Assembly: GCA_030435675.1 (NCBI GenBank)
Contig: CM059622.1
Location: 13,454,001 to 13,518,000 of the forward strand
Length of the DNA: 64,000 nucleotides
Direction of reading: 5' to 3'
From: Steinernema hermaphroditum
Lineage: Eukaryota; Nematoda; Chromadorea; Rhabditida; Steinernematidae
Shown: positions 45,159 to 57,800 of the stretch, piece by piece
Layout of the letters: every line of letters starts with the position of its first letter
How positions within the stretch are numbered: the first letter of the stretch is position 1
Made by a program: the position numbers and the translations under genes
The notes under the pieces: model-generated
Databases searched by the model: none
The model's input: the letters and a program-made list of their open reading frames with translations, nothing else
Told to the model about the DNA's origin: nothing

Positions 45159-46086
45159 CTGAAATATAAACACAACTTGACTTGAGTATATTAAAGCACG
45201 ATTCTTTAACGAAAAGCGAAGTTTCCCCGTCTCATAAATCAATAGGCAGACACGACCAGAGAAGTGCGAATCGGAAATCAATGAATCATTATCACTCATC
45301 CACATTACGGACCGATGGCTAAGGTGATAAGAACAAAAATCAGTATTCTGCTTCATCGTGTCGAGACCTTATGCTATCAGTGCTTCTCCGCCGTAGATGG
45401 AGCCGTGGAGAGGCAAAGAGATGTGTGCGACTAAGATAGATGCATTCAACCGCTGACTACAGTAACGGCACGCTCGAAGTTTGCTCTAAACCATGATGGA
45501 CAGTTCCTTAGTGGTGCACACTTTTGCACGCACAGAAGAAAACCAAACCGCCTGTAAGCACAGTACATTAACATCAAATGTATTGAATTTAGAATCAATA
45601 AGTCGAGAACAGTGGTTCCGTTCACAACAAAGGAAAAAGACGTTCAGGTTCACACATAGTGGGAGTAAAAGCTTGTGGAAAAGAACGAACTAGAGTGGCC
45701 AATCGGTCAAAATCACCAGGGAAAGAATTGGCTAAGATGCAACAAAATCGGACAAAAAACGCAGATATCCAGACGATTAGCAATTTTCCCGGCAATATTC
45801 AGGTTTAGCACGCATAAGATCAAAGCATTATCAGGCGAACTGAAGCTTTATGAGTATCAAAATGCTGCAAAAAGGAGCTCCGGTTCACAGAATCCAAAAC
45901 CACTCAAAGTAAAACGGCAACAGCGAAGCTTCTCATCCGCTTCAGTAGCCGACAATTCAAAACCGAACGTGCCGTGTCTGCATCGTGTCCCGACACGACG
46001 TCTCCTCTCCTCGTCTCCCTTGATCCACCACTCTCAGGGTTCAAGTTCGATTTCTCTGGTCCATCTGAATCTTTTTGGACTTAAAA
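45159..46086. other. Divergent intergenic region
   Basis: Separates the ATP6AP2-like gene from the BUD22-like gene. Frames here (up to 140 codons) lack a good start or a recognisable product. No repeat seen. Confidence 0.5.
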
Positions 46087-47281
46087 ATGAGTGAAACTCC
46101 AGAGCTAACGGCTAAAACTCTCAACAACGAAGTTCGTTCTATTACCGTTCACTGCATATTGTTGATATTTTGTCTTTTAGATCGTGAAATTCCGGCCAGT
46201 GGTCGACAGATGCGCGAAACGGAAGACGCGAGAGCTTCTTCGTCGCGGAAAGCAGTGGACTACGTTCAAGAACCCGACGAAGCAGCGCCGAGGAAAGGAC
46301 CTCATCGAGATGGCCCTTGTTCTGAAGGTAATCATGAGTTCTCTGTGACCCTTTGACAACACTTTCAAGCATGTCGACAAGGACGAAGTGACGAAGTTCG
46401 CCCTGCAGAACACGAAGACTTCGACGGAGCTGTTCAACATGAAAGAGGCGACACTGAAACATCGCGCCCTATTCCACTTGATCGCCGATAAACCCTTCGT
46501 TGCTGCTGTGGATGCATTCCGCGAGCGCTACCCCAGTTGGCCTTTGGAAGTTCCGTTCCATCTCCAGCGTCTTGGACTGAAGTACGCGAAGAATAAGACC
46601 GAAAAACGCGGAGCGTCATTGAAAGATCTGTATTTGCCGAAGAAGGACAATGATGGCGACGAAAGCGATGAGGACGATATTGCCGATCTGGGAGGTATCG
46701 TGGGAGACGCACCCCATTCCTCGGATGAGGACAATGACGGCGATCAGAGCGAGGAGGACGATATCGCCAATCTGGGAGGCATTGTGGGAGAAGCATCCCA
46801 TCCCGCGGAGGAGGCGAACCGCAAGCAGGAAGAAGAGATGGCTTCTGGATCGGCAGACGAGAAGAGCAAGCTTGACGACGATGGATCAACGTCGAAAACA
46901 CAACAAGCCCCGAAACGGCGAACAAATCCCTCGAGGGAGGCAAAGAGCAAACTGAAGAAAAAGACGGCTTCTGGACCGCCCGTTAGAAAGATCAAGGCTG
47001 GCGTGGATAAATCAGCTCCGAAGACGCAACAAGCTCCGAAACCGAAACAAGAGGCACTGCATCCCTCGTGGGAAGCGAAGCGCAAACTGAAAGAACAGAT
47101 GACTTCTGGACCGTCCGGCAAGAAGATCAAGTTTGGCAACGATGGACCGGCACCGAAGACGCAAGAAGCCACGAAACCGAAGCCAGAGACCCTCCATCCC
47201 TCGTGGGAAGCGAAGCGCAAGCTGAAAGAGCAGATGGCATCCGGTCCTTCCGGAAAGAAGATTACATTTGGCGACGATTAG
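46087..47281 (+). CDS. BUD22/SRFBP1-family protein
   Basis: Exons 46087-46131, 46181-46327 and 46370-47281 (introns of 49 and 42 nt) give 367 residues. Residues 1-130 form a helical, basic region (KFRPVVDRCAKRKTRELLRR) as in the BUD22 domain. An acidic section with two copies of an EDDIADLGGIVG-type unit follows. The C-terminal 100 residues contain three copies of a module: the last two read HPSWEAKRKLKEQM...GPSGKKIKFG, the first is degraded (NPSREAKSKLKKK). The HPSWEA...GKKIxFDD signature is the conserved end of SRFBP1/p49-STRAP and BUD22, nuclear proteins linked to small-subunit ribosome biogenesis and, in vertebrates, to SRF. Known members carry the signature once. Confidence 0.8.
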
Positions 47282-47456
47282 CCCGCCTCAAAATTGTTGC
47301 TTTGCCATTATTGTTATTGTTGTTGATTGTTTTGGTGACAGAGAGAATATACCGCGGGAAACGTGGAACACCCGTTCAGAGTCCCATCGATCGCATCTGA
47401 TCAAACAAAGAGACGTGGATATCCCAGATCGGTGCGTCGGGCCAGTGATTGTCGTA

Positions 47457-48069
47457 ATGGACCTCCTGAATTCAACGCTTTCCGCTCCAAGGGACCCACC
47501 GATCCCAGAGCCTTCCGTTGTCTCGTAGGTTCTGCACTGTCTGAGTCTGACACTAACGTATGCGTCTGATTCCAGATGGTTCAAGGTTACTGTAATTGTG
47601 TGTCTGGTGCTAGCGGTCTTCGTTCTTGTGGTTCTCGTCTGTACGTTCCGCTCTGAGTGTTACCTGCATAAGCTGATCAAGAGGAGGTGAGCTTCTTATA
47701 CAGGAATTTCTTATTAGACGCATACTTAGACTTAGACAAATAGACTGCAAAGTAAAAGCCGTCTACGGCTGCTCTAGTTCATGTCTGGACAAGACAAGTC
47801 TACGCAGTCTGAAGGGCTGATTTCTTGCTTTCAGGAGGGTGAATCCGGATACGATGCAGACGGCCTACGTAACGCCTTCCCTCGTCTGGAACTCGGCAAA
47901 CCCGCAACCGCCCCTCGAAGCAACGAAGGAGCACGGTCTCTCAAAGCGGTTCAGCAGCGACTTCGAGGGCGACGAGATCAGCCTGGAGACGTTCGACCAC
48001 TACATCCCTCGCTACTTGAACACAGAAGACCATCTCCGCGAGGAGCAACCGAGGCCTGTGTCCAAATAA
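47457..48069 (+). CDS. Small single-pass membrane protein
   Basis: Exons 47457-47524, 47576-47686 and 47835-48069 (introns of 51 and 148 nt), phases consistent, 137 residues. The N-terminal 24 residues contain an NST glycosylation sequon and no signal peptide. One strong membrane span follows (WFKVTVIVCLVLAVFVLVVLV), then CTFRSECYLHKLIKRRR, a basic stop-transfer segment, and a cytosolic tail of about 80 residues that is acidic and Pro-rich. By the positive-inside rule this is N-out/C-in (type III). It starts only 175 bp after the BUD22-like stop on the same strand, close enough to allow an operon, though no spacer signal is clear. Family unknown; an upstream first exon is possible. Confidence 0.55.
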
Positions 48070-50277
48070 AGACCGTTCCACCCGATACTGTGCCCCTTGC
48101 ATCTTCTCGTCCCCGGTTGCCCCCTCAATTCCAGCGATCCCGTCGGCGTCGGTCGGCGACGCTTCGCTTCGGAAGACGAACGCGCTGCGCGTCATCGATC
48201 GACGTCTGCGCCCTCCGCCAATCGCGCGCTCTCTGCGCGCAACGCGTCGGGCGGTAAACGCGAGAAGAAGAAGCGCTTGGACGAGCGTCGCCGCCGCCGC
48301 GGCTCGCCTGCCTCCGAATGTGTCCAATAGGGGCAAAGAGGTTCTCGAACGGTTTCCGAGATTCGCCACGCGCCTTCAGACGACGGTAGAAGTCCGCAAT
48401 TCGTGCGTCCCAACCCCTTTCGCAGCCCCTCGGCCGCCCTTCGACCACCCCTCGCGAATCTCGGCGCACACCCTTGGCCCTCGAGTGTCCATTTCACGCG
48501 CAGTCCCTTAGGGGCCGGCCCAGGCCTAAGTGCACAGGTATTAGGGGTGCAGTGTTGGATGCGCAAAGCCGTAGAATCACGATCGCAGAAGTTGGGCTGT
48601 GCAACAATGTCTCTTAGGGTAAACAGCGAAGACAGACACATCGAAAGTAGACAGAAAATCACGAATCGGACAGTGCGCACTGGTTCTTCTCCGGAGTCCG
48701 TTAGCCGACGCTGTCCACATAGAGTTTCTAAGCTTCGCCTAAAGTCCAAAGGCGATCTTCTCTCCATCGGCTGTTACATTCCACAAATTTGGGTCAATGG
48801 AGTCAGCCGTTCGCTTGGGCTACTTATACGTTAGTGCATTTTGCGGATTCAGCTCTCCGAAGCCTGGAGTACAACTAATTGGTAGTTAACGAAACCGCTC
48901 TTTGGCGGGTGTCGATTTCCGAGCGATTAGGATCGTCTGGATATGACGACTCGCGACAATAGACTGTCTAGACGTCTTTGCAGCGATCAGTCTGATTTGG
49001 AGCTGCCGCGATCGACTGGGATCGCTCTGTAGGGCTCGCAAGCGATAGACCCACGCATCCTAGAGGTAATTTTGTAGTAGACTGAATGGCTTGTCTTGTC
49101 TGTCTAGTGAAGTCTGATGTTTTGAGCTCGACCATTGACTGTGAACGCCGTTTGACGATGGCACGGAGCGCGACCATTTGAATCGTTCGAAGGTGTCGCC
49201 GAGTCGAGTTTCCCCACTTCTCGTGTTTATCTCGTTCGCTTGTTAGGGATTGTACTAGGCCTCTAATTAATCGAAATACGTATAAGTCGGAAATGGAAGA
49301 TTTCCGGTTTCGCTCGCGTCTTGATCGTTGCTTAATCGATCGGATCCAGCTCCTGAAAGGGAAATCAGATGTTTTGCATGCGCATGGGGTCGGGGATGTA
49401 GATGTTGGATCGAAGGACGACCAAATGGGAAAGCGCTTCTTCTTAAAGTTAGGTGTTTAGACGACTCGTGAAGCTGAGGCGAATATCCGAATCGACACCG
49501 TTCGTCGATTGAGATTTCCGCTTCGCAGAACACGTTCGAGAGTTCCAAATTCTGCTGTTTCAGATGCCTATCTACATGGCTGATCGACGAAAGAATTGAC
49601 ATTGATTAGGAAATGGATCAAAATTAGCATTCGGAAAAGGTGCCTAAACGACTCTATCTATCCTCATTTTCAGATCCGTGGGCCGATATATCTTGAATCC
49701 CCAGTGCTTCCATGGGAGTTCGGCAATCGAATTCTTTTTCACAGCGTCCATTGGGTTAGGTGTGCAGGGTGTCGAGAGTCGGCCTAATAATTGGCACTGC
49801 TCGCCGATTACGCCCCAGATTACGAAGTCTTTCAAATTCGTATGTATCAACTACCCATCCACGAGGATTGCCAATGAACTAAAACGTGAATCGAAATCGG
49901 CCTCCGAAATTCAGGTGAAATCGAACAAATGTCCCATTTTCAGAAATCTCACCTCATGCGATTATGCTGATCACAAGTATTTTGAGCCGCATTGTTCACA
50001 AGGCGGCCAAAATTCTTAGTCACCTTCGCTTGCAGTCTTCTGCCTTCTGTCCAGTACAAAGTTCAATTTTAGATATCTTCGTTTTCGACGAACTATGCGA
50101 CGAACTATGCGAACACCTGAAGAAGTGCGATTTCATGTTAGCTGAGTTCGCGTCGCTAAGCACGTCGAACGGGGAACTGAGTTTATAGTTCACCTCAGAA
50201 ATTCTCTGGACGACGTTGTAAAGAGTCTCATTGACTCAGGAATTACTATTGAGTAACTGTTCCGAATCAGAATTATT

Positions 50278-50325
50278 ACAATACGTGGATCCCAGGAACA
50301 CAAATTCGTGGATCCCAGGAGCGCG
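50278..50325. repeat. Short tandem duplication
   Basis: CGTGGATCCCAGGA occurs twice, 22-23 bp apart, with related flanks. Non-coding. Confidence 0.8.
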
Positions 50326-53300
50326 AATATTCGTGAACATGAAGATGAACAGATGTAAACAAAACGAAGAAGGCTCGAAGAGAGATCGACGCTTCGACTA
50401 CTATTCAGGTTAGCATAAAATTGTCGATCTTTCTTCCAGCCTTTTTCGTTTTGGTTACCTGTGCTCCATGTTTAGGAACGGGGCGATCACCGATCACCTT
50501 TAAGTTCATGTCGCTTCAACGAATAGGGAAAAACAGTGAGGCGTATCTCCTTGGACAGGAGCTGGAGCCTCGCACTTGTAGAGAACCACCCAATGGCGAA
50601 GTTTTAGTCTTTCCACCGTTAGTCAGGAACAACTCAAATGCATCTGAGTCTTTCAGAATACTTGAACCACAAGCACGTATTTCTAATTCGATCCTCAACA
50701 GTGTTTCCTGTTCTCAGCTCCCAGTTATATAGCTCTTTGTTGGAGCTGTATGAAGACGACTTGAGGATTTATAGGCATTTTCTTTCCGCTTCATCTTAAT
50801 CCGCTCGCGGTCATAGCATCCTAGAGGAGTCCTTAGCTAGCCAACTATGTAGTTCTAGTCATTAAGCAGGAACTTTTGATGTGCTCATAGCTACGACGAA
50901 TCTGTTTCCAACCGTTTTTTTCGGACCGCTTCTCTCCCCGTTTGGTTTTCTCCTTTCAATACGAAGTAACACGCGAATGCCCATATCCAAAGGAGGCACA
51001 CCCAATAGCTATGATGCACCTTCTCAAATCCTGATTTTTCATCGAGACATCACATTCTTCCTCTTTTGTCATACCCACACTCTCCTAGATCGGCAATCCT
51101 CCTTTATCCCCAATCCTTACCTTCCCCGAAGGCTCATCATCATCGCCCTTCTCAGAACTCCGTCTCTGACTCAGCGCTTCTGAATCACATCCCCACAGAT
51201 GATCTTGCCGTCCAAATCCGCTCTGCGCTGCTTTATCTGCTCGTCCAATTCAGGTTTGGTCAGGTCTAAGTTCTTCCGCTATCAGCACCGCGCGAACATT
51301 TCTACTGTTAGGTGGTGCGGGCCTGTGGGCGTGTGCTCTGTTGACTCTCTCCCGTTCGGTGCTTTGGCGCTTGGTCGCGTGGCGATGTTCGCGTATACAC
51401 TTGCGTTCTCTCCGGAGGCATTTGAGGAGATGCTAGCTCTTTTCAAAGTGATAAACTTTTCCTTTTTGCGCTCGTTGGCCAATTTTTAACTCAACGAGGA
51501 ACATTGCAAGTGATGACAATTGGCCGCTATCGATTGATATGGTTCCCGGCAAGTACTTTTAATCGTGCGCCTTCTGAGTGTCTTCCATACGAACTCGGTC
51601 TGCACTTGGGGTCATTGTAGACATGCCCCGTTTCCGAGTCACAAAACAAGATGTCTAGGACGTAGAATTGGAATCTCGTTATAACGAGGTGTGTCTCTAT
51701 GAAAGATTTAATGTGTCTAGATGTCTATGTCTGTAATTGGCATAAAAGGAAGAATGGTTCCAAGAATGGCTGTGAATTACTTGGAAGGGCCAAAAAACCG
51801 ATTTACTACAATTTTAAACCTACAATTAGGCAGAATAGTGGCTGAAATCGATTTTCCGTTATTTCAGCCTAGGCTTCATGGCCTAACGCCATTGTCGCAG
51901 GCAGAGGGAACTTTTCTGATCTGTAGGCCTTAGACCAAACCTCTAGACTGTAGTCTTCAAGTGACACCTTCATTTGAGATAGCCTCCAAACGCCCTCTGT
52001 CCCTCGTTCGCCCCTTCGCGGCGGTGGGTCGCGTGACGCTTTTTTCAGCCCGACTCTGAAGTGGCTGTCTCTGTAGCTTCGACTATCGGCGAAATCCAGC
52101 GCCGCCGATAGTACACATACGCATACAAATGCAAAAAGAGATTTGCGGATCTAATTAATAGTAATACGAGATGAGGTGTCATGATGGCGAAGAGTATCGA
52201 TCGATCGAGTCCCTGAGCGGATGGATGACGGTCTCGCACTCTTGACTCCTCCGACTTCAGGCGTTCCGAGTCCGGAAGGCCGTTCCGGAGGGTTCGAACG
52301 CGGGATTCGGGGGCGCGCACTTTATCGATCGATCGCCGGTCGCTTGAATGACCGCCTGAAAGGGAGACGCGTCCAGCGGATTCTTGAGGTCATCTGTCGC
52401 CGCTTAACTGTCTAGTCTGCGGGGTTAGTGTCTAGGGTCAGTTCTCTCAGCTGGACTTGTTTTTCGAGTGGAGGAGGGCAGCAAAGATTGGAGAATTGGA
52501 ACGTTTTGAAGTTCACCTAATCCCGTGAGCGCTGACAATTGGGTCAGAACTTTAAAGGAAAACGCTAGATTGCCTCAAGTAGTAAATGTTTCGCTTTCTT
52601 TGCTAAAAGCGATGCGATGCAGCCACGGTTACGCGGCGATTGGATTAGGTGTGCTGCCTCAGTTTTAGCTTTGACGGGTATAATGCTGCCTTAGATGGTG
52701 AGCGCTCTTTCCCTGTAGGTTGAGTACTTCTTCATCCCAAAATCTGTGATTCTTTACATGAAAACATCTGTCGATTTTGTACCTACAACTTCCAGCTCCT
52801 TCCTGAAAAATGCGTCTTCATGCGCCTTCCATTGGAAAACGACCGAATCGCAATCTGACTTTTGCTTTTTCTTTCAGCTTTAGGTGCTGCACGGCCATCT
52901 GCTCTTCGATGAATTAAGGCGTTCGTCCATTTATGCGCGCTCATCTTATTGGATCGCTCGCGCTCTATCCATTCTGCCTTCAATGAAATCCGTCCAGTTT
53001 TCAGAGCTTTCAAGCGATACTAGAACTTACATGCAATATGATTGGTTTTTTAGCGATTTGTCACGTATGACGACAACGAGGCGCGCGAAAGGCTGTCCGC
53101 GTACTTGTCTCGCCGTTTTAAGGATAAATCACAAGGACGACAGACTCGATAGAAAATGGGTAGGTATGGAATCCCACACCTGAGGCATGGAATAAGCGAG
53201 GATTTGTGGAGCACAAGACGTGATTCACAACTTGCTCAAGTATCGTCAACAAGAGGAAGGCACCTCTTTTTAGATAATCGAGGTAATAATTTGTCATACT

Positions 53301-53378
53301 GTCGAGATGATGTTCTTCTTCCATATACGACACATCAAGAGCGGTATTCAAGCTATCCCGTGATCTCCTCAAAGAAGC

Positions 53379-53856
53379 CTCTTATAGAGGATATGCCGCT
53401 GAGAACAGCTACGAGTACATCTATGTAGTAGTGATTGTGAGCATCCTAGTGAAGAAACGTGTCCGACGTAGACGTTCATGAAAAGTTCATACCAAGTGTA
53501 GTCCAAGAACCAAGAAACATCTGGAAAAACGGAAAAAAATTCAATATCAATGGAAACGAACAGCCGCATATCCGCCAGTGGATGATAACAGAATTCGAGT
53601 TGCCGAACACGATCCTCTTACAGGAGAACTACGCGTCACGGTTGATGAACCTTCAAATTCAGAGTCACCAAATTCGCAAATGGACGATACGAAATTTCAT
53701 CGCTGCTATACAAAGATGCGGCCCACATTTGGCAGAAATAATGCATCCAAGTAGTACTACCAGTACTAGCTCAAGCCTTTTATAGAGGATATGCCACTGA
53801 GAATATCGACGGAGTGATTGTCAGCATCCTACTGAAGAAACGTTTCCGACGCTGAT
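53379..53856. repeat. Direct repeat pair flanking a 300-bp insert
   Basis: About 53379-53476 and 53775-53856 share TATAGAGGATATGCC.CTGAGAA and then GTGATTGT.AGCATCCTA.TGAAGAAACGT.TCCGACG. The second copy is shorter. The sequence between holds a 108-codon open frame of unknown nature. Confidence 0.75.
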
Positions 53857-54872
53857 GAAACTCGCAGATGAAGCCTTCGAGTGCAATAACGTATCCGAAG
53901 TTTCGAACTTTTTACAATTTTACAATTTTTACAATCACAGAATTCTTGTATTATTTAGTGACTTCGTAGGGAAACGAAATTTTTAAATCCGAGTTCGCTT
54001 GACAGGCATCTTACAAACAGATCAAACAGTTTCGTTCTTGTCAGATAGCATTTAGTTCGCAGTCCAGAATAACGAATCTACTTTTCTAAGTCCCCTGATA
54101 GATGGAAAGACGCAGTTCTGAATCACACATAACCTTCTTGAAAGCATCCGCTTTGCCCATGGAGATCTGGATCAGCTCCTTATAGCTTTCTTTCATTTCC
54201 TAACGGGTGCTAAAAATAGCGCTGATTTGTAATCATCGTTTCGTTTTACGAGAAAGGAAGTGTTTCGTTATGTGGCGTCACGATCTTCTCCTTTCGTTCG
54301 CGTTCGCCGTGCACGTCTGCAGAATCACTTGCAACCTTTCCGATATTACACTGTGTGGATCCGTTTACATGTCGCCATTTTGTGTATTTCTGTTACTTAC
54401 TTACTGCCTGTTGCACCGAAGAAGGAACTTCCCTCATCATTCGCCACCCGCCGTTACCCTTCCGCCGTACCATCGGTGCCGCCTTTTTGGCGCCATAATG
54501 AAAAAACGTCTCCGCGAGCGCGTTTTTTTCTTCTCTCCACCGGCTTTCTCTTATTCGCCCTTCTCTTTGCAGCATTTCGCCAAAGCTGCATGAATCGTTG
54601 CTCTTTCATTCTCCGATCACTCGATCCACTTTATTTGGGATACCGCGATTCCACGGTGCACGTTCCACTCGATCCCGCACACCCACGCACCCACTCGGCA
54701 CTTTTTAATGCACTTCCCATTTTCGTGTGTGTTCTATGTAATGCCCGTGTTCATGCCCTTCAGCGTTGTGCTTCATCTTGCTCCTCACGGTCTCCGGACG
54801 TGTGAAGGCGAAGCGATGCGGGCCGATCGACGAGCGTCTCATTTACCGTCGTCTCTTTCCAGGCCCACCGCA

Positions 54873-57800
54873 ATGGCGAGCATCGCTGATCCGCCGAGTG
54901 CAGATCTGCGCAGATCGAAGCGGAACAAATTCCATTTGGACGTCGCCGGCTTGCACAGAATGGGTTCCCACAGCGCTACGGGATGCGCTGTCGAAGAGGG
55001 CTATCCGTCGTCGTCGGGAAGCGGTCAGAAGAGGCGACATTCTGCAGCCAAAACCAATGGAGTCTCAACGTCAAGGAGGTAAGGGTACTGTGGAAGAGAA
55101 TGGTCTTGGACAAGAAAAGAGGACACACGGATAGAGACCAGATAGAATATCATCTGGACTTTTTTGACGACATCACCTTTTTGATCACTCAGGCATCTTT
55201 CATGTCATTCTTTCATGATTCACTCTGAGCTTATGTGACCTCATATCTTATATATGCCCCTTTAGATCCGACCCCACACCACCCTTAAAGAAATCGAAGC
55301 TCGAGAACCAGAGAGTCACCCCAGATCGTCCACAACGAAGAGAGCGGAAGCCCCCCGCTCGACACTCTGACTTCGTCACCTCCACAATCAAAGTCGAAGA
55401 TTCGCCAAAAGACGTCCCAACTGAGCCAGTAGAAGCTAAGGAAGTGAAAGAAGTCAAGCCTAAAACTGAAGAAGGGGAGGAGTTTGACGACGAACCTCCA
55501 AAGCTAGAGCCTCAGATGCCCGTCTCCGCTTCTGACGCGGCAGCTCCAGCCCCCACTTTGGCACCTCCTCCTATCGCTTCCACATCGACATTTCCCCGAG
55601 GCATCATCTTCGAATGCCTCAAGTGTCCGGCCCACTTCGATTCCCGAAATGGTCTCACGAATCACGTCAGACTCCACGGGAAAGGACGAGAGTTCGCCTG
55701 CGACCAGTGTGACTTCAGCTGCACGAACATGAAGACTCTTCGAGGTCACCGCCAAGTGCATGGTCCTATGTCGCTTCAGGCCAAAGCCGAGCAACACGCC
55801 CAGAATCCAGAGGATTGGCAGGCGAAGCAAGTACCGGTAAGTAGGCCGTAACTTGTACGTTCTAAAACCGACCGATATACACAAAAACTAACATTAGATT
55901 GAGTTACTAACATTTCCTGTACAGCACCTAACAGTATATCGGTCTGATTTTGTGCTTAAAATGCCAAACTCATTATTTATTCGAATGCTAGCTGTCTCAG
56001 AAAATCGACGCCATCGACAGAGCTCTGAGACTCGGTCGATCCGAAGAGGTAGAAGATGAAAAGGAGGACGACATCGGCTCTGCAGAAGATACTTCAATCG
56101 CCGACGAGGTCCCAAAAGAAGAAGTCATGACCGAGGACGAAGACGAGGAAGTCGGCGAAGAAGAAGATGAGGACCAGGAAGAGCACGAGGAGGAGGAAAA
56201 GCCAACGCCTAAAATAGGCCGTCCTAAAAGTAAAGTAAACGCCTCACTAAAAACATCAAAAAACAAAGTTTAGGTAAGCGCAGAATGCTCCAGTGCACGC
56301 TATGTCCGTACACCACTCGTCACTACGACCGATACGTCAACCATAACCGAGGTCACCAGCGAAAGTCCGGCTACAAGTGCCCCCTTTGCACCTTCATGAG
56401 CTCCTCGTCGGGCTTTCTAAGCCGGCACTGCGACTGCCACAAGGTGTCCAATTACCCGTGGCCTCCCAAGTACGTCGATTCCGATGGGTCCGAACACGAC
56501 GACGAGTACTCGGCCAAGAGGGAGAATACCGATGAAGACGTGGAGGAAGCGCCTCCTCCTCCTGCTGCTGTCATCATGAAGCCTGAGCCTATGAATCTGA
56601 GACAGCGTCGTTCGGCGCCTCTCAGGTTGGAGGACGACTACTTCATCGACTTGAGCGATGAAGACGAGGAGGAGGAAGAGGGAGAGCTGAAAATGAACAC
56701 CTACATGTGCTCCTTCCCGCCCTGCTCCTTCTCGAGCAACTTCAAGAATTCTCTGTTCCGGCACATCCGTCGCAAACATGCTGATCGGCAGAATTTCGAT
56801 GACCCAGCGCTGTTGGCATCGGCGGACCAGCCATCGTCTTCTACTCTCAAGAAGTATTCGGACATCGTGAAGTGAGTTCATTATTTAAAAGTCAGTTTAA
56901 TAGAAGCCAAAGCTGGGTTTTGCTGTTGGGCATGAGATAGCATGATAGTTAGACTCCGCGTTTGGTGTTATGTATAGTACTGTAGTGCTTTTCTACCTGG
57001 TGCTCTTAACCATTAAGTCTTTGAAGATATCACCACAACCCTTCTCATTCCAGAATGCTCGAAGCATCCGCTTCCACCCCCAACTCCAAAGAAGACGGCG
57101 AAAAGAAGGCCAAGAAAGTGCCTCAAACGATGTTCGTCTGCGAGAACTGTCCCTTCGCCACCACCCTCAAGAGCGAACTCGTTGCTCACGAACTCGGCCA
57201 CGGCGCCAACCTCGACTACAAGTGTCCAGAATGCAGTTTCTCCGCCGCCACTATTCCTGTTCTCCAGGAGCATCAACGTGTCCACACCAACGCTACTCGA
57301 GCCGCGGCCAAAGCGTCCGGCTCCGGCGAACGCTTCGAAAAGTGCCCCGAGTGTCCGTATCAGTCTAAACACACGTGTGACATGAAGGCGCACCGGGAAA
57401 TGCATGTGGGAAGGAGGGAGTTCGCCTGTCCGAGATGCACGTACAGCACGAAGCGGAACCACGTTTTGATCACTCACATCGAGATGCACGAGAAAGACGA
57501 CAGGAGGATCAAGGAGGAACTGGAAAGAGCCACGGCCCCTCCAACGCAGGAACCCGAGGTTGAGGAGGAAAAGGAAGCGGACAAGGTTTGTCTGTCCGTT
57601 TAGACGGTAGTGGGACAATTCGGATGGTTTAGAGTGGATCCGTTCCGCCGACGAAGTTTGCAGTGATCCTCGAGGAGAAGACGGAGAAGGAGATTGGCGC
57701 GATCTATTCTGAGGACGGAGGTCATCGTTTCCATTGCGCCATCTGCCAGATCGATGAGGGTTCGCATGAAATTTATTATGAGCATACGAGGTAAGTCTAT

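Larger units (their letters stand above)
48070..54872. other. Long stretch without supported gene
   Basis: Frames of up to 190 codons at 48.1-48.8 kb arise from GC-rich sequence with no consistent splice pattern. The rest is AT-moderate DNA with short tandem or direct repeats (50280-50325; 53379-53476 against 53775-53856). A 108-codon plus frame at 53459-53785 and an 84-codon minus frame at 53118-53372 look mildly protein-like, but have neither family nor splice support. The interval may hold the distal promoter or 5' introns of the zinc-finger gene, whose first coding exon follows an AG acceptor. Confidence 0.45.

Noticed and set aside
48192..48767. 191-codon minus-strand frame after the membrane-protein gene
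   Set aside because: GC-rich, Arg-rich content with several overlapping frames on both strands; no start or splice logic.
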